Part shown: in pieces, positions 45,061 through 57,702 of the stretch
How the letters are laid out: every line of letters starts with the position of its first letter
Position numbering within the stretch: the first letter of the stretch is position 1
Assembly: GCF_002994745.2 (NCBI RefSeq)
Contig: NC_037092.1
Location: 26,827,001 to 26,891,000, forward strand
Reading direction: 5' to 3'
DNA length: 64,000 bases
From: Rosa chinensis
Taxonomy: Eukaryota; Streptophyta; Magnoliopsida; Rosales; Rosaceae
Position numbers and translations under genes: made by a program
The notes under the pieces: model-generated
What the model saw: the letters and a program-made list of their open reading frames with translations, nothing else
Database searches by the model: none
Told to the model about the DNA's origin: nothing

Positions 45061-47195
45061 TACTTGAACAAATGAGAAATTTTGGTTAAACAAAATTTCT
45101 TTTTTAATTTGATATGTCATATGATGGAGGATATTCCTGGAAAGATAAATGGGTTGGATAAGTAAATTTAATAATTGAAATTAAAATGTAGGGTGTAACG
45201 AGCAAGTAGGGTGAACAATTAAAGAAAATTATAGGGTGGTAATAGCCTCACCCAATATGTATCTGGAGTTGATTTTTTTTTCCTTCTTTTCCTGTTACAA
45301 ACATGAAACATATAAGGAGATTTCGATCCGGACTTCTTAGTAATATCATGATCCTACATATACCAAGTATATGTAGGATAGCAACAATACTACCAGAGGT
45401 CTTTTTGTTTCATGGTGATTGTGACGTGATTAACATTACAAAAAAAAAAAAAATTAATGATAAAAAAATTAAAACATACAAGGAGATGATTTACCGGTTA
45501 ACAGTATAAACTTGGTGGAAATTTTTTAGGAGTTCTGAAATTGAAAGACGATTAGAGAGTGAGAAAGAGGGAGCTTTGGGTTGTCTTTGTAGCATAAAAC
45601 TCCAGAAACAATGGCACAATATTTGCACAAAAATACATGCGCCACTCTTAAATCGTATGATTAATTTCTCTATATTTATAGTCTTTTACCATTAAAACTT
45701 CGTCACATATCTGCAGTAATAGTACTTAGAGAACTTCATAGACTTTAAATGTGATAAACAATCACAAAACCTTTGGCAAGCCAAAGAGGCAGCGGTGGAT
45801 TTCTTTCTCTAGTATATGTTATGCAAAAATTTCCAATGCTATTCTGCTAACTTTTTGAATTTTGAGAAAAATAATTTAAAGCTGATTAATGAATAATAAT
45901 TTAAATCTTTGATAGCATAAAAAATGCTTAAATCTTCTTGGCACAATATAGCTAGCAATAGTACCTATAGTTGTATTATGCACTTGGTCTAAATGCTAGA
46001 ATAGAAAAGGTGGTAATATAGAACAAGGAAGTACGTACCAAAGCAAAGGCTGGAATCTCACTTACATCAGGAATCATTTTCTTCCACTTAATTAGAAATA
46101 TCAATAGAAATATGATAAAAGTTACTAATAATTTAATAAAACAGCGGAGTTGCTGACGAAAATCGATAAGGTAATTTTTATTTGAAGTAATGCTAATTTC
46201 ATTGATAATAGCGCATGCCAAGAAGACCATTACATACTCACCTGCTGACACATAACAATGGCCAGAACAAGGATTCGTGGAGGAGCCACAGTGGTATATA
46301 GGATAGACCAACTAGATTTGAACTAATCGCTCACTTAAAAACGAGCCTATAAGCTATGAAAAAACATAGCGAATAGACAAGCAAACTACACTAGTTAGGT
46401 TCCTAATACAAGAAATTTATTGTAATTAGACAAAAAACTAATAACATAGGTTTGGGCCAAGAGCCTAAACCCTAGCCCAAATTAGAGGCTATTGGACTAG
46501 GGTAGAAACCTGAGCCCAACAACCAGAAGCCCAATAGGGTAGTCAGCCAAGAAGATCCACATGGTCCATCAACCTGGCTTGGGCCCAGTCCACCATCTGC
46601 TCCCAACCTCGTCGTGCGTCACTTTCCGACCTAGTTTGGTCTGATCCCTGCCACCAACCCGCCTCGTCACGATTACACCACCATGGCAGCGATCCAACCG
46701 TCTTGAGTACATCGTCGACCTGCATCACCACCAAACAAACACAGTCCCCGATCCGGTTTCCCACAACCCCGCACCTCCACCGATCGAAAAAACCCAAATC
46801 GGCGCCGATTTGTCTGATCCCTGCCACCAACCCTCTCCGACAGAGTCCCAAGGGCAGTAGTTATCGATCTCCCATCCGGCAGCACTCTTCAAGATGGCGG
46901 TAAAGCCGAAGGCCACTGCCGACGCCCAGGCGCCGCTGGACGAGACCAATTTTGCACCAGACAACGAACGTGGCCTTAGGGTTTCAGGAGCACTTTAGTT
47001 ACAGTGCTTTTAATGAGAAAAATATATATCAATAAGGTAATGTTGATACAAACTAAATAGTCGAAATGGGGAGAAAGAGGTTCTTCAACTATAGACTTTT
47101 GATTGCTACTTAATAATCTCATCATATATGTACCCTTGTTTTTGTAGGGAGTTTAACAGTCGACTTTAATTTGGTAAGAACTTCAATCACAAACT
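45061..47195. other. Unassigned region
   Basis: No supported gene. At 46240-46310 the minus strand has an exon-like open stretch (YTTVAPPRILVLAIVMCQQ) with a GTGAGT after it, but I do not recognise it. 46540-46990 is a GC-richer block with short frames on both strands, in which the phrase CTGATCCCTGCCACCAACC occurs twice (46645 and 46818). Nothing else stands out. Confidence 0.4.
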
Positions 47196-47204
47196 TTCTT
47201 TATT

Positions 47205-48728
47205 GGGTCCTTGACCCAAAGCACCAAAATGTGACAAAGTTATCCCACTTACCCTAGCAACAGATTTTTATTCCCACTCACCCAATTTAAAGTAAAATCA
47301 CTATTCTACCCTCAACATAATTAAATAACTACAGCCATGGCTGCTCCTCTCCTCTCTCTCTCTCCAACACGATCCGGTAGACTCTCTCTTCTCTCTCTTT
47401 CTCATCCCTCTCCGATATAGATCTCTCTCTCTCTCTCTCTGTCTCTGTCTCTCTCTCCCTTCCTCTCCCTCTCCCTCTCCCTCTCCCCTCCACGCCGTCT
47501 CTCTCTCCCTACTCCTCGTTTTTCTCCACTTTCATGGTGCTTAAACGGCGTCGTCGTCTCGCTTAGGATGGGCGCCAACAGTCAAGAGATCGGCCGGAGT
47601 GTTCGTCATCGTCGTCTTCCGTCCGACTAGTGAAAGGTGGATCTGCTCCAGTGCCTCACCGTTCTCAACCTCATCTTCGGCACAACCTCATATCAATTCA
47701 AGCGATCATGTGTGTCTGGGAGTAGTGAAGACTGTGAAGAGATTGTGGAGAGGGGATCCTCTGTGAGTAAGTCTTCATTAGAGTAAGAGGTGGATCTGGC
47801 CAAAGTACGACACTTTTCAACAGCGATGATAGAGAGCCTACGTTGTTTCTTCTCGGTCAAATATACAACGTGGAGGCATGTGATGGAAGAAAGAGCCAAG
47901 GTACTCCTATTAATTAATGAACAATCGTGCATCAATATAATCTTCACTTGCCTATTAGCCTATTAATCAATAGAAGAAAGGTCCAACAATATGATCTTCA
48001 TTTTAATAGAAGAAGTAAGAAGCTAAGGAATTGGATGAGAATGGTTCGAAGGCCTCAAGTGTAAACAATATGAATAGATTTGAGCTTGCAAGGTCACTAC
48101 GCTGGACCTAGAAAAAAAAAAGAAAAAAAAAAGGTTCTATTGGGGCAATAGAGACCTGTTAAGGGTCTATTGCCCGCAATAGAAATTTTAAAATTGATAT
48201 AATTTCTTTGTTTTTTTCTTTAATCAAAGTTTTATCTGTCTAGTTTTAGGAAGATTAGTTCATATTCCGGCTACCGAAAGTTTTATTAGGGGACAAACAT
48301 GGATGATAGTCGTCTATTGGGGCAATAAAAGTCTATTATGGGGCAATAGACCCTAATAGAGGGGCAATAGATGTCTATTGGGTGCAAAAAAAACTTTCCG
48401 GTGAGATTTTCAGCAAATTCCGGTGGGCGGTAGTCGGTGACCCAACTCCTGCGATAGGTGACCGGAATTCGGCAAAAGTTGACCTGATTCCAGCGGCTGG
48501 TGACCGGACTCCAGCGAAGTCTCCTATGGTTTCTCTCTCTTCCATTTTATCTCTCTAAATAACAAAGGGGTAAGGGTAAAATAGTATAAAAAATAAAAAT
48601 AAAAAAAATCTTAATGGGGTATTAGGGAAGACCTCATTTAGAGTGTTTTGGGTAAGAGAGAATTAAAAAAAACTTAATGGGGTAGTGGGAAAAATATCTC
48701 TAAAAATGGGGTAAATAAACAAAAACCC
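47205..48728. mobile_element. Mutator-like non-autonomous element (MULE-2), 1524 bp
   Basis: Perfect 9-bp duplication TTCTTTATT at 47196-47204 and 48729-48737. Ends are only loosely inverted (left GGGTCCTTGACCC...TTATCCCACTTACCC, right complement GGGTTTTTG...TTTTCCCACTACCCC). The interior has a long CT-rich run (47350-47480), repeats of GGGGCAATAGA (48160-48380), and CTCCGGC/GGTGACCGGA-type words also seen near the left end of MULE-1. No transposase. Confidence 0.75.
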
Positions 48729-48737
48729 TTCTTTATT

Positions 48738-50654
48738 TCCGGTACAAATATATACTTCAATCAAAATTGTCCTTTTTTTTCTTTTGGCGAAAGGGATACA
48801 AAGAAAGAAAACAGAAATAGAACAAATGAAACTACTGAGCACTAACAGATCTACACCCTGCACATCAAAACCAAAAGAAGCTAATCGTTAAAAAAAAAAA
48901 ACAAAAAACAAAAAGAAGAAGAAGCTAAGGGAGCCGGCCAGCCAGCCAGCCAGGACGGGGAGCCCATCATACAATAGAACACTTAGTAAAGAGGAAGGAG
49001 GGTTAACCTTTCTAGACGACAACCAACATTGTGATTTTGGGTACACATTTCAATCTTAGAGTATTTTGGTTATATAAACTATGGTATTCCTAGACTCTTT
49101 TTTCTTGGGTACATACATCAATCCCATACTCTTTTCTTTTTGGGTACATTCTCCGCTCCTAGACATTTTGCTATACATCGTTGAATACAAGAATTTGGTC
49201 CTAATGTTTGGCAAAGCATGATGTAACTTCATACGTCTGTGTCATTGGTGAGAGGCTAGGAGAGAAGGAAGTCGATTATTGTGGATAGCCAATGGGTACC
49301 TAATAGACACTTTTATCATCTCTAAATTTCAATCCTATACCAATATACCAAAATAAAGTTTATACTCATAGTTAGTAATTTTTCGTATTATACGCAAATA
49401 AAACACGTATTTACGTTTTTTTAAAAAAATACTTCCGTACTTCATATTTTGAAAGAGACTCGTTAAATTTCCTGTACTTTTGAAGCCAAAAGTATTATAC
49501 ACGTACTATACATGATTTTTACGTTTTTTTCTTCTTCATATTTTACACATATTATTAAAAAAAAATGAATATAAATTAATATTTTTAATTAAAAATATTT
49601 AATTAATTAAAAATATTTAATTATAATTAATTAAAAATATTTAATTATTTAATTATTTAAAAATATTTTGCCTAACTTTTCAACGAACTATTTGATAAAA
49701 TGTCCGAATAATACATGTACGTATTTTTCGAGTACTATACACGTCCCCTTTTTTACTAACTATGTTTATAATTAATAACCATGCAATTATATATCTTTTC
49801 AATAACTACATTGTTATGGAATTTTATGGCACATTTACTTACTTGAAATTGAAAAAATTATGAATAAGAAACAACTGGAATTAGAGAAGGAAAGAATTGG
49901 TATGAGAATATCTCATTTCCATTAATTTGTTTGTTACCATATGTAATTAGAATACAAATGCAATTGATTATAATTGATGTTTACTATTGTTCATGAATCG
50001 AAATTAAAACTAGTTCTATTACTAAAATACCTCTACAAAAATAAATGTTCATGAGAGAGAACAGAGAGGTATATATATTTCTAGAGTTATAGGTAATTTG
50101 GAGTTATTGAAAATACATAGGATATTTTGGGTCAAAAAAATGCATTCCTGAAGCTTTTATTCCTAAACTCATACGCCTCTTGGTTATCAAACTCCGGGTT
50201 ATTTAGGAACCGATTTCTGACAATGAGGTGAAACCCACACCAATTCCAATACTCATATATGTTAGTAAACGAATGAAAACTCATACACTTGAATCATTCT
50301 CTTCATTTCGATTTTCGCTCTAAATAAGTAAACATATCATTGTTATTCATTCATTCATGTCGGTCAATTACTTAAATGAAAATAATATTTGATGTTTTGT
50401 ATGACACATGTCTCACAATTGGTGGTACTTTCCTTTTCCATGAGTGTAATCTCTCACCTTGTTTTGTTTGCCGAATTGCCTCTACTCTCGTTTATTTGAG
50501 ACAATTCGTCAAATATCAGCATCTATTTTTTTGTCTGTACCTAAAATTTCTTCAAATATTTGGAAAAAAAAAATACACAAATCTTCTGTTAGGGGTGCCG
50601 GGGAGGTTGCCTTCCTTGACCGTCTTTGTTAACTGGTGCAGTCTTTGCTCTTCA
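48738..50654. other. AT-rich intergenic region upstream of LpxK
   Basis: No gene found. Contains GCCAGCCAGCCAGCCAG near 48940, a degenerate repeat around TTTTGGGTACA(C/T)A (49035-49160) and a block of TTAATTAAAAATATT-type words (49560-49670). The last 300 bp or so presumably include the LpxK promoter and 5' leader. Confidence 0.45.
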
Positions 50655-53387
50655 ATGGAGAAACTGAGAAAAGCCGTGAATGAAATGGCGTATACTCAAC
50701 ACCACGCTAAGCTCTCTCATCTTCAACTCTCTCTAATCCCCGTCCTCTTCTTGGCCTCATCTCTCTACAAGGCCGCTCTCTCTCTCCGCCGCGCTCTCTA
50801 CCATTCCGGCTTCTTAAGACAGCACCGGTAACACCTCTCCTCCAATCTCCACCTCATTCCTTCTCTGTTTTTTTGGGTGCTCGGAAAAATAGAAAAAGAT
50901 CAAAACTTGAACTTTAGTTGCTAAAAAAGTAAGAGTCTTTGACTGAAATGAGAAAACTTATGTGCTCAAAGTTGGAATCTTTATAGTTGTAGCTGTTTGT
51001 TTCGATTGCTTTAATTTGAAAACATGATTGGATTGAAGGTTGCCGGTGCCGGTGATCAGTGTTGGCAATTTGACATGGGGAGGCAATGGGAAAACTCCAA
51101 TGGTGGAGTTCATTGCGAACTATTTAGCTGATTCAGGGATTTCACCTCTCATTCTGACCAGGGTACTTTATGTCTTTGTTGATTTTTCTTTTGAATGTGT
51201 GGATCGTTTTCGTGTTGATTTTGCAATGTCAATGGAGGTTGAGCTTTTGTGTGATAGTTCTTCTGTTGGTTGATTGGAGATGTTGGTGTGATGTCTCTGG
51301 CAGGGTTATGCTGGTGGGGATGAGGCCAAGATGCTTCATAGGCATTTCCTTGGAAGGCCTGTTAAGATCGGTGTGGGTGCAAAGCGAGCAGCCGTTGCTG
51401 CTAGTTTTTTCGAAAGATATGGTTATGTTGAACCTAGCTCTAGTAAACTCTGCCATGGTCAGAAAGTGGGGAGTCATCTTAGTTCAGAAAAGATTGGCAC
51501 TGTAATTCTTGATGATGGAATGCAGGTAAAATTATATGCTTTCAACATTTTTTTTTTCCATTTTGGATGTATGGCTTGGAAATAGGATGCAGTTTTTGCT
51601 TGAGTCTTTAAGTATAACATAGACATTGTGCTATATGATTAATGTGGGACAGCAAAGGAGGCTTCGTCTAGGGTTATTGATTGTGAAGTTTAGGGGACAT
51701 GCCAATTTAGGTCAAAATCAAACTTAAACAGACTTCAAATGTAATAAAGGGGTTTGTATTTGTAAAGCTCCTTCTCTGCCACTCTTTTTATCTTGAAAGC
51801 TGAGCTAGAGAAGTTGTGATCCGAATCCTGATTGCTGTTAGGCTTATAGCCTCATGATGGTCTCATGAAACACATTTACTTTGCTCGTTAAGGTGCTGTA
51901 CTCTTATTTTATGTTATTAAATATATGGAAGGCAGCACTGGAGCTTGCAGCGGAATCTGGAGATTGTTATGATTAATGGATTAACATTATGGGGCAACTG
52001 TCACTTAATCCCACGTGGACCGTTGAGGGAACCTCTCAGTGCACTTAGACAGGCAGATGTTGTTGTACTCCATCACGCAGATTTGGTATATAATTGACCT
52101 TTTCCCTTGTAATTGAAAAAGTAGTTTAAAGGCTTCTGCATCAGCCCTCAATCGAAGTCTTCGACTGACATATAAGCTTATGTTGTCTCGCAGGTTTCAG
52201 AACAAAATCTCGAAGATACTGACTTAATGCTAAGAGAAGTTAACAAGTCTGTTCCTGTTTTCTTCACAAAAATGGATCCTTGTTATTTCTTTGACGTGGG
52301 AAATGCCACCTCTAGAAAACATGTAGGAGATTTGTCTAACACTATTGTATTATGTGTTACTGCCATTGGTTCTGCAAATTCATTTGCAAAGGGAATAGAG
52401 AAGGTATCATTCTCGCCCTAAACTCAATCTTGTGCGCAGATGTGTGTGTGTGTGTGTGCATGCACGCGTGTGTCATCTGTTCAATTAAGTTTTAAATGTA
52501 TTTGTTGGAGTTTTCTATGAAGCTTCATACATGTCCTTTTCTGCTGAGAATCTCATGTCCTAATGGTAATGACTATCAGCAGATTGGAGCATTTTATGTT
52601 GATAGACTTGAATTCAGTGACCACCACAAATTTCTGGCAAAGGTAGAGTTAGTTTTCTGCTTGCTCTTTGACATGAGATTCTTGTCATGTGCAGTCTGTT
52701 CTGTGTTAAACCAAATCATTGCACAGGCACCTTTTATGCCCTATATGCTATATGCTTACTGCAAAAAGCATGTAAAATGCAAATGTCCTTTGTTATTGCT
52801 GTCCAATCTCATCAATATAGTTTAATTTGAATCTGCCGATAAAAGAAATGCTTGGTCAAAATTTTGCTTTAGATGCTAATTGTGGCATGTCAAACTTCTC
52901 ATTTTTCTTGTTGTTGTGAACATAGGATATTGAGATAATCAAAAGGAGGCTACGAGAACTGGAGGACAGGTTTAGTTCCAAGCCGGCTGTTATAGTAACA
53001 GAAAAGGTGAGGAGATAATGAACCTGATGTTCTCAATTGGCTTAAGCACATCATTCTTTTTTCTTGTAAGTTTAAGTTACGAGGGGTGCTGATGATTTCA
53101 TTATTCTGCATTATGAAATCACATGCATTGTTCAGATATATGAGAGTTGCCCATATCTCGATCGATATAGGGCGATGAAGTGTTGAAAATATGAATTGTT
53201 GTGGCTACAATGTTTCTTCTTTTTAATTCAACTTTGATGGCATCAGGATTATGATCGAGACCCATATATTTTCAAGCACTTGGATCCTTTTGAAGTTCTG
53301 GCACTCTGTTCTGAATTGAAGATCATACCTAACAGAGGATGCACTGAAGAAAGCTTCAAAAAATTGTTGAAGGAGGTTTGCACATGA
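50655..53387 (+). CDS. LPXK: LpxK-like tetraacyldisaccharide 4'-kinase, 386 aa, intact
   Basis: Eight exons with GT-AG introns: 50655-50827, 51039-51162, 51304-51525, 51936-52085, 52194-52403, 52583-52642, 52926-53006 and 53247-53387, 1161 nt in all, in phase. A membrane-anchor-like helix (about residues 24-40) precedes [17 protein letters not shown], the LpxK P-loop (67-78). Then ILTRGYAGGDE (about 97-106), ILDDGMQHWSL (about 167-177), [20 protein letters not shown] and the C-terminal VIVTEKDYDRDP. The bacterial enzyme phosphorylates the lipid A disaccharide at 4'. Plants keep homologues of this pathway, thought to act in mitochondria. Tail-to-tail with the glyoxalase gene. Length fits the family. 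Confidence 0.93.
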
Positions 53388-53944
53388 ATTAAACATGTGA
53401 ACTCAAGTTAAGGGCGTCTAAGTCACAAATACTGGCAAAACTAACAAGAATGCAGAGAAACATGGTTGGTAAGTCATTCTGGTATTAAATCGATATCCCT
53501 ATCAATTCTTTGGCCTTGTTGTTAATAGTCTAACATTATTACCAATGCTTTTTGGTTTAATAGTGGTGCAATATCTTTCTGTAACATTAGAAACTTAGAA
53601 CATTGATGATTTGATATTCGAGGGAGGCTTACTTTGAGGATCTCTGAAAGTCAGAAAGGGCTGTACATTTTTTTTTTTTTTGAAGGGGATGTTCATTTTT
53701 TTATTCAAACAGAAAAGGAGTAAATGCTTGACATACATTTCTGTACGGGACTTCATTTTGTTATTTGTAACAGGACACTTCTTTGTGGAATTACCAAATA
53801 TGGCACCCAAAGATGGTCTCATACTCTATTACAAAGATGGCATTCCCGTAACTTTTGGCAAAATGCCATATTTGAAAGTCTCCCTTTATTTAATAGAAAC
53901 ATATGAGCAACACACCCCAAACGAATTCTAGGCATTTCGCTTCA
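53388..53944. other. Spacer between the LpxK and glyoxalase 3' ends
   Basis: 557 bp holding both 3' flanks. A run of about 14 T at 53668-53681, followed on the plus strand by GAAGGGGATGTTCATTTT, resembles the reverse complement of a poly(A) retroposon tail. No domain or target duplication was found. Confidence 0.45.
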
Positions 53945-55893
53945 TCACTCATCCTTTGATTTTCCAAGAAAGCCAACATAGTCTTGATTGTCTACCAATA
54001 CCTAGAGAGATTACCATCAAATCATGTAAGCTTGTACTGCCCAGAAAGAATTATAAAATGTGCATACAAGTTTGGTTGGGTTGACTTGAACCCTAAGAAA
54101 GTCCACTTATTGGATTGTTGACCAGATCACTGATTAGGAAATTGATTAACAATTTGATAACCTAACAGATTGTCCGAGGATGTTCGTAACCAAAACAAGA
54201 TACTAATTCCAATAATTTTTTTTTTGTTTTTTTTGAGAGACTAATTCAAGCCATACGTCGCGTGTGGTTGCGTAAATCTTTACCGAAAATTTTCCTTTTT
54301 TACTGTGATGTGTGAATATAATGAAAGAAACCAATAAGAAGAGAAAAGAGAAGGGGTTTAATTACCGATTCAAACCCATCAGAATCAAGGAAGCAGGTGA
54401 TTTTGGTGTTGGTTTTGGGATTTACAGCCGGGGGTCGAATTATTTCCCCTCCATGTTCCTTGTTAACCAGTTCAACAGCTGCTCCGCTCTTGTATACATC
54501 ATCAGTGCCGATAGCAAGCTAGAGAATTCAATTTAAAACACTTAAGAGACATCAATGACAAAGGATCGATTTGATTTATTCAACGATATCCCAGGAAAAT
54601 AAAAATCGAGTCAAGTCAACAAAATTTTTGCTGAATTAATCAAAACATGAAACTGAACTCACCATTGCATATCCATTTCCTTTCGTATACTCTGTCACAT
54701 TATAGTTATATTTCAACTCGATAATCGTCGTCTGAGTAAAATCGGAACCATAACCCACCATCGCTATAGTATACTGCACGCAGGAGTAAATATCAACACC
54801 GAGTCTTAGGGTTAGAGCAATACGTAACTATTGGGTTTACACTAGAACAAGTATTAGCTAATCAATTAGTTTTTACCTGGAACTGAGAAGCGTCGTACTT
54901 TGGCAATAGTAGGTTCATTCCCAATGCCTGCATGGTTTGAAAAGCAAAAAGAAATAGATCAGAGTTAGATATGCAACAAAGTACAATACGTCGAGCTCAA
55001 TATAATCGGTGTAAAATGAATCAAATACTATTAGAAATCTATGCTACCTTTTGGTAGAATTCAATTGAACGATCAATATCAGTCACATTAAGACATATTT
55101 GACACAGTGGTTCTGGAGTTGGGGGCCTGAGGATGAGCTCAAAACTGTAGCCGTCGGGATCGTTCACGAAGGCAAAGATGGTCCTCCCACCCTCTGCAAT
55201 TGGCCCTGGTTCACGTGTGATCACTCCACCTGCCGCTCGGATTTTTTCAACTGTTCCATAAACCTGAACATTGATTACCATACACCAACCCTAATTAGAA
55301 ACCTCGAAATTGCTACATATCACGAAAGTTCATCAGACAGAGAGTGATACTAACATCTTGGGTTGCAAGTCCAAAATGATTGAAGGCTGTTCCGATGTCT
55401 AACTTGTCCGCTGCATCGTCTGTCAATTAAGTAGAAAAGCGCAAGAAAAAGATAGAAAAATTAGTCGCAGAACTGTAGGGTTCTCTTTTAGGTTTAACTT
55501 GCAACAAATATTAACTAGTTAAGAGGATATCTATCATACGGTGGTGTGTGAGCCCTAGAACAAAATGAGTCTCTTCGGGTCCATACGCAACGACTGCAGT
55601 TGAGTATTTTTGTTCTGGGAAATCTTGCCTGCTCAACACTTTCATCCCAAAAAATTCTGTGTAAAACCTGACCATATAATTATGAGAACAAATAAATCAA
55701 CTTTCTTAATGATATATGTAGACCTATATAAAGGAAACTTGATCCAAGATTTTGCCAAAATTATGTACTTAATAGTTCGATCAAGATCACCAACTCGGAT
55801 ATTGGCACGTAGGAAACGACGATTATCTTTTTGCACCCATTCCAACACATCGTCATGGGGATTATTTGGAGCTGCCATGCTTAACTGATCCAA
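53945..55893 (-). CDS. GLX1: Two-domain glyoxalase I (lactoylglutathione lyase family), 301 aa
   Basis: Eight exons on the minus strand: 55893-55769, 55667-55540, 55419-55355, 55263-55048, 54927-54877, 54773-54663, 54518-54366 and 54001-53945, 906 nt, in phase. Start could be Met1 or Met6 (MAAPNN). VOC domain 1 is about residues 27-146 ([46 protein letters not shown]). Domain 2 is about 152-286 ([49 protein letters not shown]). The family converts the methylglyoxal-glutathione adduct to lactoylglutathione. Two domain-1 metal-ligand positions are altered (His to Arg in LRANIRV; Glu to Gly in HFVLGLTHH), so activity is uncertain. Confidence 0.9.
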
Positions 55894-57284
55894 TCTGATG
55901 ATCGAGCTTTGAGATTAGGGATGAAATGATCAGTCAAAAATCGTGATTAGTCTTGGAGACTAAATTTGCATGACTGCATACATTCATATATATGTGAATT
56001 TTATGGATCAGTACTAGTATATTCTAACAATCACACCTAAATTAAGGAAATTTATTGTTTACAAGTACATCGAATCTGATAACTATCGGTCAAAATTGAA
56101 ACACATTTCTGTTTTCATCTCAAGGCATACGCCTAGTTGGCAGGCTTAAATTAACAAGATCTATATATCTAACAACGGGTCGAATTTTTCTTTAGGCATT
56201 ATAACTAGAACAGAAACACAAAAGGGGTTAGAACAACCAAGTACCTATTAATTATAAGAAGATGGGTATGAATCTTTTTGGTTTCAAAACATGGCAGAAT
56301 AGTAGATGATCCTAATAGCATGCAACTATATATAAATACACCCACGTACTTGTATATAGATTCGGAGCTGGTTATAAACCACAGAGAGCTTACCAAAGAG
56401 AGAAACAAAAAACAATACAATAGACCAAGTGCGTAGTACGCTGTTACTTTGATCACCAATTTTATAGGCCTGGATCGTCTTTTCTAATTGATGCTGAGCA
56501 AAGCTTAGGAAGAAAATCACTGGTAGAATAGTATTAACAATTCTAGCTTTTGCGTATGTCCTAGAAATGCGCCTGGAGCCTATTTATAATTCTTCGCTGC
56601 TTCTGACTTTGATCAGATAATAAACTTAAGCTGTGGGCATCATATTGTTATTTCCATTCCGTGGTCGAAATCTTGACTTAATCAAACTCCATGTATATCC
56701 AAGTTCCTTGGTCCAACAGTAGTCTAAACTCTTCTTGTTTAATTTGGTGATTAAACGTTGGACTTTAGCTTGATCTAGTACCCATTTTCTCTGGAGTAAT
56801 TAGTTGATGATGGTGGATGATGTATATTTTGATCTAGAAGATGATCGATTCTCTTTTCTTTCGAAGAATAATGATGATGGATGATGTATATTTTGATAGA
56901 GATGATCGATTTTCTTTTCTTTGGAACAATATATTGTAACTAATTGAAAGAATGGCAAATGACATTGGACCAATTCTACAAAGCATGCATGGTTGATTTG
57001 CGAGGACTAATCCACGCGTTGTACAATTCTACGCCCCAAAAGTTAGAAATGTTATAATGCCAATTAAGGTGAAGATGACTGCACTATGATTTGTATAACT
57101 CTGCTAGCAATGAGTCAATTATGTTAAAATAAGTGAAGCACCTGATCTGGATGGTAAGAGAAATTCATTCATATATAATTAAAAGCCATCATTAGTAGTT
57201 TTGGAGAAAATTAGCAATAAGAAGTAAGATTGAAAAACAATGGATAGTTTCTCCTTGGTACTAATTATACAGCCTTGGTTTGAT
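55894..57284. other. Upstream flank of the glyoxalase gene
   Basis: No gene recognised. An imperfect tandem duplication of about 65 bp is centred at 56805-56940, both units containing GATGATGTATATTTTGAT and GATGATCGATT(C/T)TCTTTTC. Short minus-strand frames at 56205-56520 are hydrophobic but match nothing I know. Confidence 0.5.
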
Positions 57285-57307
57285 GATATTTGACTCCTCC
57301 CTTCATA

Positions 57308-57519
57308 CTATCATCATGTAATAGTGACCGTTTAGGTCTTTCACCATATCGCGTTTTCGCTAGTTTTGTTTTCTTGTTTGTTTGTTATTACTCACTAGAG
57401 ATGTATTGACTTCGTCTCACTCTCTTTGCATCACTTTTATTTTTTTTTTCAAATAAACTTTGGGGAGATAAGGAGATTTATTGCCTCTTATATCCCTTTG
57501 TTGAGCCAAAAAAGAAATG
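57308..57519 (+). mobile_element. Poly(A) retroposon with a 23-bp target duplication
   Basis: A 23-bp perfect direct repeat beginning GATATTTGACTCC and ending CCTTCATA flanks it (57285-57307 and 57520-57542). The body starts CTATCATCATGTAATAGTGAC and ends TTGAGCCAAAAAAG. It shares several words with 22036-22282, so both belong to one non-LTR retroposon family. 212 bp, non-coding. Confidence 0.85.
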
Positions 57520-57589
57520 GATATTTGACTCCTCCCTTCATAAAACCAAAAATCTGTAAATTAAAAATTACAAGCATAAATCTAACTAA

Positions 57590-57702
57590 CTCGTATGCTC
57601 TGAGATCCACTAACTTCAAATTCAGCAATCACTGAATCATTATCAATACTATCGGCAAACTCTTTTTCAATGTAGAGATCCATCAAATCATCAAGAAAGT
57701 CA
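57590..57702 (-). pseudogene. hAT-like transposase C-terminal tail, copy 1
   Basis: The minus strand reads MEDDFLDDLMDLYIEKEFAD, then SIDNDSVIAEFEV and a stop. The Y(I)EK..(F)..D(S)ID...(V/I)I..F pattern is that of the C-terminus of TTF-type hAT transposase-like plant proteins. Only the tail remains. The GGCTACGTCCCTG end 700 bp to the right fits a hAT terminus (CAGGGACGTAGCC). Confidence 0.55.

Noticed and set aside
46543..46964. Overlapping frames on both strands of a GC-rich block
   Set aside because: No domain, no splice structure; open frames follow from the lower stop frequency in GC-rich sequence.
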